NCBI GenBank assembly: GCA_023954135.1
Contig: JAMLIN010000003.1
Span: 165,458 to 229,457, forward strand
DNA: 64,000 bases
DNA from: Burkholderiaceae bacterium
GTDB taxonomy: Bacteria > Pseudomonadota > Gammaproteobacteria > Burkholderiales > Burkholderiaceae_E
Direction: 5' to 3'
Shown: piece by piece, positions 49,088 to 58,200 of the stretch
Numbering within the stretch: position 1 is the first letter of the stretch
Layout of the letters: every line of letters begins with the position of its first letter
Made by a program: the position numbers and the translations under genes
The notes under the pieces: generated by a model
Database searches by the model: none
Told to the model about the DNA's origin: nothing
What the model saw: the letters and a program-made list of their open reading frames with translations, nothing else

Positions 49088-49624
49088 ATGTTCCAGACCC
49101 CCGAACAACTGATCCAGATCCAGAAAGCCTCGGTCGAAAGCACGCAAGCCGCGACCCTCAAGTCGCTCGAAGGCTTCGAGAAGCTCGCCGAGCTGAACCT
49201 GCAGGCCGTGAAAGCCTCGATCGACGAAGCGTCGGAGCAGTTCCGCGCCCTCTTCGATGTCAAGGATCCGCAAGCCTTCGCCGAACTGGCGCAGAGCTCG
49301 GTCCAGCCGACCGCCGAGAAGCTCGCCGCCTATTCCAAGCATGTCTACGACATCACGAATGAAACTGGCACGGGCATTGCTTCGATCTACGAGAAGCAGT
49401 TCGCCGAAGCCAGCAAGCTGTTCCAGTCCGCCGTCGACCAGCTCGCCAAGAACGCCCCGGTCGGCTCGGAAGGAATCGTGACCTTCGTGCGCCAGGCCCT
49501 GACCGCCGCCAATTCGGCCGCGGACCAGGTCACCGCGGCCACGAAGCAGGCCGTCGAACTGGCCGAGTCCAACTTCAGCGCGGCGGCTGCCAAAGCGGCT
49601 CCTCGCTCGAAGAAGGTTGCCTGA
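49088..49624 (+). CDS. phaP: Phasin family protein
   Basis: A 178-residue amphipathic helical protein of the Phasin_2 family that coats polyhydroxyalkanoate granules. It opens MFQTPEQLIQIQKASVEST and shows the segments FEKLAELNLQAVKASI and NSAADQVTAATKQAVELAE; an Ala/Lys-rich tail follows. The ATG at 49088 has AGGAG seven bases upstream. The strong promoter upstream and terminator downstream mark it as a single-gene, highly expressed unit. It implies that the organism stores PHA. Confidence 0.96.
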   Translation: MFQTPEQLIQIQKASVESTQAATLKSLEGFEKLAELNLQAVKASIDEASEQFRALFDVKDPQAFAELAQSSVQPTAEKLAAYSKHVYDITNETGTGIASIYEKQFAEASKLFQSAVDQLAKNAPVGSEGIVTFVRQALTAANSAADQVTAATKQAVELAESNFSAAAAKAAPRSKKVA

Positions 49625-49689
49625 GCGATTTCTTCAAGGTTGTCTCCTCTAAGCACCACTGCACTGTCTCCTCCTCCGTGGTGCTTTAG

Positions 49690-49716
49690 GGCCCGATCCG
49701 CCGATCGGGCCTTTTT
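49690..49716 (+). terminator. Intrinsic terminator of the phasin gene
   Basis: A 9-bp GC-rich stem (49690-49698 with 49703-49711, loop CGCC) is followed by TTTTT at 49712-49716, 65 bases after the phasin stop. Confidence 0.9.
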
Positions 49717-49732
49717 CTTGTTTTTGTCGCCG

Positions 49733-49801
49733 GGCCGCCCCAAGACAAAAAGCGCCCCCTCGGGGGGCAGCGACGCCGCGCAGCGGCCGAGCGTGGGGGC
49801 C
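49733..49801 (+). repeat. REP-like intergenic palindromic element, copy B
   Basis: It shares GGCCGCCC, the core AGCGCCCCCTCGGGGGGCAG and the end CGTGGGGG with copy A at 23466-23527. It lies between the phasin terminator and the convergent CinA-like gene. Confidence 0.75.
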
Positions 49802-49867
49802 TTTGTCGCTTTCGACTGACCCTCAGCGTCAGATCCGGACGTGCCGAGTCAGCATCGGGTGCCCGGA

Positions 49868-50665
49868 TCAGCCCGCCGGCGGCATCTCGCCGATCTCGCC
49901 ACCGAGTTGCGAGACCGATTCGCGCAGTACCTGACAGGCGGCGTCGACCTGCCGGGGATCGCCCTTCACCCCCAGCTCGATCTGTCCGGGGCGCCCCTGG
50001 ACCCCGGCCGTCGGCAGGCAGAACACCCGGACTCCGGGGAATGCCTGCTCGACGGACTCGAGGGCCGGCGTGATGACCGACTCGGGCAGCCCGCGAACGA
50101 TGAACGCGAGGACCGCGACGGGCCGCTCGAAGAAGAAGCGCTGGTAATGGGTGTCGAGCACCCACTCGATCATCGGCCAGGCCATGACCGGAAAGCCCGG
50201 CACGAACCAGTGTGAGCCCACCGAGAACCCCGGGATCCGGTTGAACGGGTTCGGCACGATGCGGGCGCCCTGTGGAAACTCGCCCATGCGCAGTCGCTGG
50301 CGATTCTCGGGACGCGTCATGTCGGCGCTGCCTCGTCCTTCGCGCGCCATCTCGGCGCATCGCTCGGTGATCAGCGCCTGCGCTTCGGGGTGCAGCACGA
50401 GCGGCGCGCCGAGCGCCGCGGCGGCCGCCTGGCGCGTGTGATCGTCCGGGGTTGCCCCGATCCCGCCGCAGCAGAACACGACATCGTCGCCCGCGAAGCT
50501 CTCGCGCAGCGCCGCTTCGATCCGCGGGCGTTCGTCGCCTACGTAGCGTGCCCAGGCCAGCTGCAGGCCTCTTGCGGCGAGCAGATCGCGCACCTTGGCG
50601 AAATGCTTGTCCTCGCGCCGGCCCGAGAGAATCTCATCGCCGATGACGACCAGTCCGAAATCCAT
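49868..50665 (-). CDS. MoaB/CinA N-terminal-like molybdopterin-binding domain protein
   Basis: A 265-residue protein of the MoCF-biosynthesis fold, the N-terminal domain of CinA without the C-terminal nicotinamide-nucleotide amidase. Landmarks are GLVVIGDEILSGRREDKH at the N-terminus, VVFCCGGIGATPDDHT (the GGxGxTxxD pocket) and GFPVMAWPMIEWVL. Stand-alone members are often listed as competence/damage-inducible proteins; a true substrate is not known. The start at 50665 has a GGGGAGAGGGGA site. Confidence 0.9.
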   Translation of the reverse strand: MDFGLVVIGDEILSGRREDKHFAKVRDLLAARGLQLAWARYVGDERPRIEAALRESFAGDDVVFCCGGIGATPDDHTRQAAAAALGAPLVLHPEAQALITERCAEMAREGRGSADMTRPENRQRLRMGEFPQGARIVPNPFNRIPGFSVGSHWFVPGFPVMAWPMIEWVLDTHYQRFFFERPVAVLAFIVRGLPESVITPALESVEQAFPGVRVFCLPTAGVQGRPGQIELGVKGDPRQVDAACQVLRESVSQLGGEIGEMPPAG

Positions 50666-50688
50666 TCCCCTCTCCCCTCGTCTGTCGA

Positions 50689-52641
50689 TCAACGATCGCC
50701 GGCCGCCACGCCTTCCCGGCGCGGATCCGCCGCGCCGACCCACCGTCCCTGCCCCGGATCGATCGCGAACGGCGCCGGCATTCCGTCGATCCGTCCATTG
50801 AAGGCGAAGCCGTGCAGCCCGCTGGTCTGCGCCCGTCGCAGGACCTCGTGCCCGCGCCCGGCCAAGGCCCTGGCGACCGGATCACCCGCCGGGCCCGATT
50901 CGACCACCGCCGAGGCGCCGGCCCAGGCACCGAAATTCGGGATCGAGAAAGCCTCGTCGATCGGCAGGCGCCGATCGACCATGGCCACCAGTGCCTTGCC
51001 GACATACTGGACGATCTGGCTGCCGCCGGGCGAGCCGAGGGCGGCAAGCAGGCGGCCATCATCGTCGAACACGAAGGTCGGCGCCATGGTGCTGCGGGGT
51101 CGCTTGCCGGGCTCGACCCGGTTGGCGAGCGGGCCGCCGTCGGCGTCGACCGGCGACAGCGCGAAATCGGTCAGCTGGTTGTTCAGCAGGAAGCCGCGCA
51201 CCCGCAGCAGGTTTCCGAAGGCATGCTCGATCGAGCTGGTCAGGGAGACGGCCTCGCCATGGCGATCGACGATCGCGAGATGGGTCGTCGACGGCAGGCT
51301 CCGGTCGGGGTCGGCCACCGGGGGCGGCGCGCCCGGCGGCTGCCCGGCCCGCGCCATGCCCATGCTGCGCCCGTCATCGACGAGCTTCGCGCGCCCGCCG
51401 AGATAGCCGGCGTCGAGCAGGCCGTCCCGGGGCACGGGGAAGAAGTCCGGGTCCGCGATCCATGCCGATCGATCCGCATACGCCAGCCGGTACGCCTCGA
51501 CGAGCCGGTGCATGCTCGCCGCCGGCATCGGCGAGCCGGGCTCGGCGGCCAGCGCCACCGGCTCGAGGCGCTCGAAGATCCCGAGCGACTGCAGCAGGGT
51601 GATGCCGCCCGAGCTGGGCGGCGGAGCGCCGCAGACCCGCAATCCGCGAAACGGGCCGCAGACCGGTTCGCGGACAACGGCGCGATACCCGGCGAGATCG
51701 GTCATCGCGAGCCTGCCAGGCCCCCGCGGATCGCCACGGACCGCCTCCACCATGGCGGCGGCGACCGACCCGCGGTAGAAGGCATCGGCGCCGCCCGCCG
51801 CGATCATGGCGAGGGTATCGGCGAATTCCGGATCGCGCAGCAGATGGCCCACCGGCCACGGTCGCCCCGCAGCGTCCAGGTAGTGGCGGGCCGCCGATCC
51901 GCTGCGGCGTATGCGGTCGAGCGCCCCCGTCAGCAGGCGATGCAGGCGCGGCGAAACCGGGAAGCCGGCGCGGGCGAGGTCGATGGCCGGCTCGAAGAGC
52001 CGCTCCCATGGCAGACGACCGTGGTCGCGATGGGCCTGCTCCAGCATGCGCAACAGGCCGGGCACGCCGACCGACAGGCCGCTGTCGACCGCCGCGAAGA
52101 AACCCATGACCTCGCCATCGGGCAGGAGGAACAGATCCTCGCCGACGCCGGCCGGCGCGGTCTCGCGACCGTCGTAGACACGAACCCGGCCATCCTTCGG
52201 GCTGCTGTGCAGCAGGAAGCCGCCGCCGCCGATCCCCGAGGACTGCGGCTCCACCAGGTTGAGCACCATCTGCGCCGCGATCGCCGCATCGACCGCGCCG
52301 CCGCCGGATTCGAGCATGTCGCGGGCCGCGGCGACCGCGGCCGGATGAGCGGCCACCACCATGTCGGAGCGGCCGAAGCCGCGAGAAGCCGCCCCGATGC
52401 CGGTGGACGCCTCGGGCGAGGCCCGCAGCGAGTCGGCATCGGCGAGCGGTTCGCGAGCGAACGCGCCCGCGTTGCCCGCGAGCATCCAGGCAAGCGCGGC
52501 CCAGAGGCACAGGAGCCCGATCAGCCGCGATGGCGCGCGACGAGGCCGCCGGCCATCGTCCTCCGGCCGACCCAGCGCCGGATGCCGGTCACTCCGGCGC
52601 GACTCGCGCACGGCGCAGCAGGTCGAGCGAGAAATGCACAT
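50689..52641 (-). CDS. ggt: Gamma-glutamyltransferase
   Basis: A periplasmic Ntn-hydrolase that removes or transfers the gamma-glutamyl group of glutathione. The signal sequence (LIGLLCLWAALAWMLAGNAGAFA) follows a long N-region. The self-cleavage site is STTHLAIVD, giving Thr about residue 452 as the new N-terminal nucleophile, with SLTSSIEHAFG and the GSPGGSQIV loop conserved. The start is uncertain: ATG 52641 overlaps the upstream gene by 53 bases; a GTG at 52611 gives 640 residues and a shorter overlap. Confidence 0.95.
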   Translation of the reverse strand: MCISRSTCCAVRESRRSDRHPALGRPEDDGRRPRRAPSRLIGLLCLWAALAWMLAGNAGAFAREPLADADSLRASPEASTGIGAASRGFGRSDMVVAAHPAAVAAARDMLESGGGAVDAAIAAQMVLNLVEPQSSGIGGGGFLLHSSPKDGRVRVYDGRETAPAGVGEDLFLLPDGEVMGFFAAVDSGLSVGVPGLLRMLEQAHRDHGRLPWERLFEPAIDLARAGFPVSPRLHRLLTGALDRIRRSGSAARHYLDAAGRPWPVGHLLRDPEFADTLAMIAAGGADAFYRGSVAAAMVEAVRGDPRGPGRLAMTDLAGYRAVVREPVCGPFRGLRVCGAPPPSSGGITLLQSLGIFERLEPVALAAEPGSPMPAASMHRLVEAYRLAYADRSAWIADPDFFPVPRDGLLDAGYLGGRAKLVDDGRSMGMARAGQPPGAPPPVADPDRSLPSTTHLAIVDRHGEAVSLTSSIEHAFGNLLRVRGFLLNNQLTDFALSPVDADGGPLANRVEPGKRPRSTMAPTFVFDDDGRLLAALGSPGGSQIVQYVGKALVAMVDRRLPIDEAFSIPNFGAWAGASAVVESGPAGDPVARALAGRGHEVLRRAQTSGLHGFAFNGRIDGMPAPFAIDPGQGRWVGAADPRREGVAAGDR

Positions 52642-53323
52642 AGGCCAGCGCCGACAGGACCGGGGTGACGAGGAAGAGCGGCGGGATGTAGTTGAGCACG
52701 GTCACCAGCATGCCGAGGATCAGGTAGGAGCGGCGATGGCTCGCGATCAATGCCCGCCGTTCGACGGGATCGGCATGCTCGACGAGGCTGTCGAAGCGCA
52801 TCACCCGCGCGGTCAGCCAGCTCCACCACAGCCAGGGGATCACGAAGGCGAGCGGCGGCACCAGCCACAGGGGCATGGTCAGCAGGTAGCCCACGACGAA
52901 GATCACCATGCTCGACACCGCATTCCAGATGCTCGCCCCGATCGACCATGAACCGAGGCGCTGGACATCGGGATAGCGCTCGCCGAGATGGCGGGTCACG
53001 ATCGGCATCGCGAGCACGGCGACCAGCGCCATGCCGGTCGCGAAGATCATCGGGATCGCGACCAGCAGGGCCAGGACGGTCGCCACGACATCGGGAGCGC
53101 TGGAAAAGCCCATCGCCGCCACCCGGTCGAAGGTCCACTGGACCATCGAGAACCTGCCGAGCAGGCCGTCGGCGATCCAGTCGACGAGCGGCCCCCAGGC
53201 GAACCAGGCGAGCACGATCCAGCCGACGATCGCGGCAAGGAAGGGCCAGATCAGCAGGGCCAGCATCTTCGGGTGCAACTGGCTGACGATGCTGCGGGAG
53301 AAGGCGACGAGGATCCTGTGCAT
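52589..53323 (-). CDS. EI24/CysZ-like membrane protein
   Basis: A 244-residue inner-membrane protein of the EI24 (DUF540/CysZ-like) family. Six hydrophobic stretches are visible, with family features PKMLALLIWPFLAAIVGW near the N-terminus, the central MPIVTRHLGERYPDV loop and the NYIPPLFLVTPVLSALAYVHFSLDLL end. CysZ imports sulfate; the function of this branch is unknown. The ATG at 53323 agrees with family length. It overlaps ggt slightly, so the two are probably co-transcribed. Confidence 0.88.
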   Translation of the reverse strand: MHRILVAFSRSIVSQLHPKMLALLIWPFLAAIVGWIVLAWFAWGPLVDWIADGLLGRFSMVQWTFDRVAAMGFSSAPDVVATVLALLVAIPMIFATGMALVAVLAMPIVTRHLGERYPDVQRLGSWSIGASIWNAVSSMVIFVVGYLLTMPLWLVPPLAFVIPWLWWSWLTARVMRFDSLVEHADPVERRALIASHRRSYLILGMLVTVLNYIPPLFLVTPVLSALAYVHFSLDLLRRARVAPE

Positions 53324-53422
53324 GGCAGCATGATAGCGGCGCCCCCGACCGTTCGTCGGCCGCAATGCCGGCCCATCGGCACCCGGCGGCGCGCTTTCGG
53401 GCGCTACGGCCAGAATGGACGC

Positions 53423-53929
53423 GTGCAACTGCTCGGCCTGATCCGCTTCATCGCCGTCGCCGGCGACGACATCCTCGCCTGGGAAGCCTGCGAGCGCTTC
53501 GAGGCGCGCCTGCCCGCGATCGGGGCGGACCCGATCCATCGCGAGGACCTGCAGATGATGGTGCTCTTCGGCGATGCCTCGAGCGCGCTGTCGGCCCTGT
53601 CCGAAGCGCTCGACGAAGGCGAGCAGCATGGCTTCGCGCTGGCCGCCGGACTCGTGCAAGGCATCCGGTCCCGCGCCACGGTGGCCTCGAGCCTGTCGGG
53701 CTTCACCGAAGGCACGATCGAGACACTGTTCGAGATCGCTTCCTGCGCCCTCGCGCAGGAGGTCGCGATCAGCCCGAAGCTCTCGAGCATCATCCGGCTC
53801 GCGGCGCCCGAGCATGCCGGACGCTTCGAGCCCTCGCGGAACCGCCGCCCCGATTCGAGGATTCGCGAACCTCTGGTGATGCGCCCGAGCCTGCGGCGGA
53901 CGGCCGCGGGAGTTCCCGGCCGCAGCTAG
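53423..53929 (+). CDS. Conserved-looking protein of unknown function
   Basis: A 168-residue protein starting at GTG 53423. It is predicted to be all-alpha, with a Ser-rich helix pair (DASSALSALSEALDEGEQHG and SLSGFTEGTIETLFEI), an Ala/Gln-rich segment and a basic C-terminus rich in Arg. No motif or family is recognised, and no good ribosome site is seen. The N-terminal LIRFIAVAGDDILAWEACERF could be a domain start. It is divergent from the EI24 gene by about 100 bases. Codon texture is like the backbone, which supports a real gene. Confidence 0.6.
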   Translation: MQLLGLIRFIAVAGDDILAWEACERFEARLPAIGADPIHREDLQMMVLFGDASSALSALSEALDEGEQHGFALAAGLVQGIRSRATVASSLSGFTEGTIETLFEIASCALAQEVAISPKLSSIIRLAAPEHAGRFEPSRNRRPDSRIREPLVMRPSLRRTAAGVPGRS

Positions 53930-53989
53930 CCGGGGGCAGCGAGCGCCCGGCCGATCACGGCAACGTCCGCCCCTGCGTGAGGAGACGGC

Positions 53990-54394
53990 TCATCCGGGAA
54001 TCCCGCTCATCCGGGTTCCCTGCCGTGGCGTGAGCGCCGACAGCAGTCCGGGTTCGCGCAGGACGAGACGATGCCAGAGACCCGCGGGGATCACCAGGCC
54101 GCGACCGGCGTCCAGGCAAGCGGATCCATGGTCGATGCCGTCGGAGTACTCGACGGTCAATGCGCCCGAGAACATCAGCAGGATCTCGTCACCCCCGGGA
54201 TGCATCTCCCAGAGATCCGAATGGAGATCGGCGGACGTCGAGACCGGGTAGAACCCGAGCACATGTCCCCCGGAGCGGCCTGTCAGGTGCGCCTCCATGC
54301 CGTCCCCCTCCAGGCGCGATGCGTTGCCCGCGGCGGGGATCCAGACATTGGCGCCAGGCAGCGAAAAGGAATCGATGGTGAAGCTGGCTTTCAT
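53990..54394 (-). CDS. Cupin-domain protein
   Basis: A 134-residue single-domain cupin. The first cupin motif is read as HSDLWEMHPGGDEILLMFSG (His and Glu metal ligands) and the second as GRGLVIPAGLWHRLVL. A regulatory or small-molecule-binding role is typical. The start at 54394 is chosen by family length; the frame stays open upstream. It is divergent from the Crp/Fnr gene, with a possible TATGAT at 54402-54407. Confidence 0.85.
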   Translation of the reverse strand: MKASFTIDSFSLPGANVWIPAAGNASRLEGDGMEAHLTGRSGGHVLGFYPVSTSADLHSDLWEMHPGGDEILLMFSGALTVEYSDGIDHGSACLDAGRGLVIPAGLWHRLVLREPGLLSALTPRQGTRMSGIPG

Positions 54395-54472
54395 GGACAG
54401 GTATGATGGACGGGCAGGCATGCCCTGTCTGTCGGCCACCCGACACAAGCCGTGCCTTTGCGGATCCACATC

Positions 54473-55180
54473 ATGTCGAGATCCTCACCGACCCCGGCGC
54501 AGCGGCGGATCCTCGCGTCCGGCCGCTGGTTCAGCGGCCTGCCGTCGTCCTTCCAGGACGCGCTTTGCGACGATGCCCGGGTCGTCACGCTTCACGCCGG
54601 CGAGCTCCTGTTCCAGCGCGGTGACGAGAACGACGGCCTGTATGGCCTGCTCGATGGCGCCATCCGCTTCGGTGCCGTCAGCGTGGCCGGCAGAGAGTCC
54701 GTGGTGGGCCTCGCCGAGCGGCCGCAGTGGTTCGGTGAAGTGGCCCTGCTCGATGGCGGCCCGCGCACCCACCATGCCTGGGCGGAGTTGGCGGCCACGC
54801 TCGTCCATGCGCCGCTGCCGGCGATCGACGAGTGGCTCGCGCAGCACCCTGCCCACTGGCGGCACATCGGCCAGCTGGCCGTGCACAAGCTGCGCGTCGC
54901 GTTCTCGCTGATCGAGGATGCCCGCCTGCATCCACCTCGGGATCGCCTGATCCGATGCCTGGTGTCGCTGGCCAGCGGCTACGGGCAGCGAGAGGGCTCG
55001 ATGCCGCGGACGCTGCGCGTATCGCAGGAGCGACTCGGCTCGATGCTGTCGCTCAGCCGCCAGACCGTCAATGCGCTGCTGCGGGACCTGGAACGGGAGG
55101 AGGTGCTGGTCCGCGTGAGGGGCGGCCTGCGCATTCCGGATCTCGAACGCCTGCTGGAACTGGAAGCCGCGATCCGGTAG
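54473..55180 (+). CDS. Crp/Fnr family transcriptional regulator
   Basis: A 235-residue regulator: an N-terminal cyclic-nucleotide-binding-like beta barrel (about 20-130) and a C-terminal winged helix (about 165-230) with RVSQERLGSMLSLSRQTVNALLRDL as helix-turn-helix. The Cys residues needed for an Fe-S cluster (as in Fnr) are absent, as is the exact cAMP-binding RxxxS set, so the ligand is unknown. A GTG at 54452 would add seven residues. The divergent cupin gene may be a target. Confidence 0.9.
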   Translation: MSRSSPTPAQRRILASGRWFSGLPSSFQDALCDDARVVTLHAGELLFQRGDENDGLYGLLDGAIRFGAVSVAGRESVVGLAERPQWFGEVALLDGGPRTHHAWAELAATLVHAPLPAIDEWLAQHPAHWRHIGQLAVHKLRVAFSLIEDARLHPPRDRLIRCLVSLASGYGQREGSMPRTLRVSQERLGSMLSLSRQTVNALLRDLEREEVLVRVRGGLRIPDLERLLELEAAIR

Positions 55181-55200
55181 CGAGGCGCGCGCACCCTACC

Positions 55201-58200
55201 CTAGTCGATCGCGGCGAGCGCCTTGTGCAGGCGCTTGGGCGAGACCGGCATCGGCGTGCGCAGGCCCTGCGCGAAGAGCGATACCCGCAACTCCTCGAGC
55301 AGCCACCTGAAGTCGTCGAGGCGCGCATCCGGCCGTCCGCGGCGCTCCTTGCGACGGCGCCGGTAGCCGGTGACGAGCGGCGCGAGCTCCGACATGCCGC
55401 GCGCGTCGCGCTGCGGATCCTTGCGCAAGGCCTCGATGCGCAGGTCGATCGCCTTGAGGTAGCGGGGAAAGTGGCGCAGCGCCGCGGCGGGCGTCGCCAC
55501 GATGAAGTCCGGCGGCATCAGCTCGCCGAGCTGCGTCTCGATGTCGGCGCGCGCCTCGGGAAAGGCGCGCCCGATGGCGGACAGCTTGCGCCCGAGCGGC
55601 TGGTGCTCCTGGAGGATCTGCATCAGCAGGCGGGCGAGCTCCTGGCCGACCAGCGCCAGCCGGCTGCGCGCCTCGCCGACACGCTGCGCGAAGCCGTCCG
55701 CATCGGCGGGCAGCGGCTCGACGAGACAGACCCGGTCGATGACGGTGCGAACCAGCGCCGCGCGCAGCGCCTGCTCGTCGCCGAAGCCGGAATAGAGCAG
55801 CGACAGCTTCGGGAAGTCCGGCACGTTCCTCGCGAAGAAGCGCAGCGGCTCGCGCAGCGCGATCGCGAACAGGCGCGCCATGCCTTCGCGATGCACCGAA
55901 GCGGCCCGGTCCGGGTCGTCGAAGACCTCGATCCCGACTTCGTCCTCGTGGTCGACCAGGGCGGGAAATCCGATCATCGTCGCGCCGCCGGCCGGATCAC
56001 GCACTTCCAGGAGCTCGGGAAGCTCGCCGAACGACCAGTCGCGCCAGCGCCGGCCGGCATCGCCCACCAGGCTTGCCGGCACCGCGGCCGGCTCGGTCGC
56101 CTGTCCGCGAGCCTCGGTCGGCCGTGGACCCGCGGGGCCATCGGTGGACGGCGCATCGTCCGTCGGGGCACCGGTCGCCGACGCCGTTTTCCGCAGGCGA
56201 TCCGCGACATCGGCCAGCGCACTCTGGAAAGCCCCCTGCGCACGTTCGCCATGCTCCGCCCGCAGGGCGGCGAGGCTGCGCGATTCGGCGATGAAGCGGC
56301 CATCGGCGCCGACCAGCCGCAGGCGCATCGTCAGGTGCGCCGGCAAGGATTCGGTCCGGAAATCGGCGGCCTGGACCTGCAGGGAGCGCTCCGCGCGCAG
56401 GTCCAGGCGCAACGCTTCGACCAGGGGAGAATCAGCCGACCGGCCCGACCAGCGCGCAACGAACTCCGTCGCGTAGGCGGGAATCGGCACCAGCTGCCGG
56501 CGCGATCGCGGCGGCAGCGACTTGAGCAGCGCCTCGACCTTCTCGCGCAGCATCCCGGGCACCAGCCATTCGCAGGCCGCCGCATCGACCTGGTTGAGCA
56601 GGGGCAGCGGCACCGTCATCGTGATGCCGTCGTCGCTCGCGCCCGGATCGAAGTGGTAGTCGAGCCGGAAGCTCGCGCCGCGCTGGCGGATCTCTCGCGG
56701 AAAGGCCTGGCTGTCGACGCCCTCGGCATCCTTGCGCAAGACGGCTTCCCGGTCGAGGCGCAGGAGGTTCGCATCGCCGCGCACCGCCTTGCGGTACCAC
56801 GCCTCGAGCTCCCTGCCGGTGGTGACCTCCACCGGAACGCGCGCATCGAACCAGTCGAAGAGGAACCGTTCGTCGACCAGCAACTCGGGACGGCGGATGC
56901 GGTGCTCGAGCTTCTCGATCTCGGCCATCAGGCGCCGGTTGTGGGCGAGGAAAGGCAGATGGCCCGCCTTCGCCGGCTCGAGCCATTCGTCGCGCACCAG
57001 GGCATGGCGGATCAGCGCCTCGCGGGCCAGCGCCGGCTCGCGGCGGGCGAAGGACACACGGCGCTGGGCGTAGAGGACGAGGCCATAGATCGTCGCGCGT
57101 TCGTACGCCATGATCTCGCCCGCCTCGCGCGACCAGAACGGATCCGACCAGCTGCGCCGGATCAGGTGGGCGCCGAGGCGCTCGATCCATTCGGGCTCGA
57201 TCCGGGCGACCGTGCGGGCATAGAGCCGGCCGGTGTCGACCAGCTCCGCCGCCATCAGCCAGCGCGGCGGCTTGCGCACCGAGGAACCCGGATGGATCGC
57301 GAAGCGGGTCTGGTGGGTACCCATGTAGAGGGCATCGTCGGGCGCGCGCGTCCCGAGGTTGCCGAGCAGGCCGGTCAGCAGCGCCTGATGGAGCGCGGCG
57401 GCGCTTGCCGGCTCCTCGCCGATGCGCCACTGCATCTCTCGGACGGTGCGCTCGAGCTGGCCATGGACATCGGCCCATTCGCGCAACCTGCGCACCGACA
57501 GGAACTCGCGCTCGAGCCGGGTCGCGAGCTGGCGATTCGATTCGCCGCGCGCCGCGCGCCCCTGGACCTGCTCCTGCCAGTAGTTCCACAGGCGGACCCA
57601 GCCTGCGAAATCGCTCGCCGGATCGGCGAAGCGGCGATGCGCCGCATCGGCGGCCTGCTGTGACGCCAGCGGGCGCTGGCGGGGATCCTGCGACGACAGG
57701 CCGGCGGCGATGACCATGACCTCGCGCAGGCAGCCGCCCTGGTGGCCCGCCAGCAGCATCCGCCCGATCCGCGGATCGAGCGGCAGGCGCGCGAGCTGCC
57801 GGCCGACCGCCGTGAGCTCGCCCGCTTCGTCGATGGCATGCAGTTCCTGCAGCAGGGCCTGGCCGTCGGCGATCGCCTTGCGCGGGGGCGGATCGACGAA
57901 GGGAAACGATGCGATGTCCGACAGATGCAGCGAGCGCATCCGGAGGATCACGCCGGCCAGCGAGGATCGCAGGATCTCCGGGTCGGTGTGGGCCGGCCGG
58001 GCATCGAAGTCGGCCTGGTCGTAGAGACGGATGCACACGCCGTCGGCGACCCGCCCGCAACGCCCTGCGCGCTGCCGGGCCGCCGCCTGCGAGACCGGCT
58101 CGATCTGCAGCTGCTCGACCTTGCCGCGGTACCGGTATCGCTTGACGCGGGCGAGCCCGCTGTCGACGACGTAGCGGATGCCCGGCACCGTCAGCGAGGT

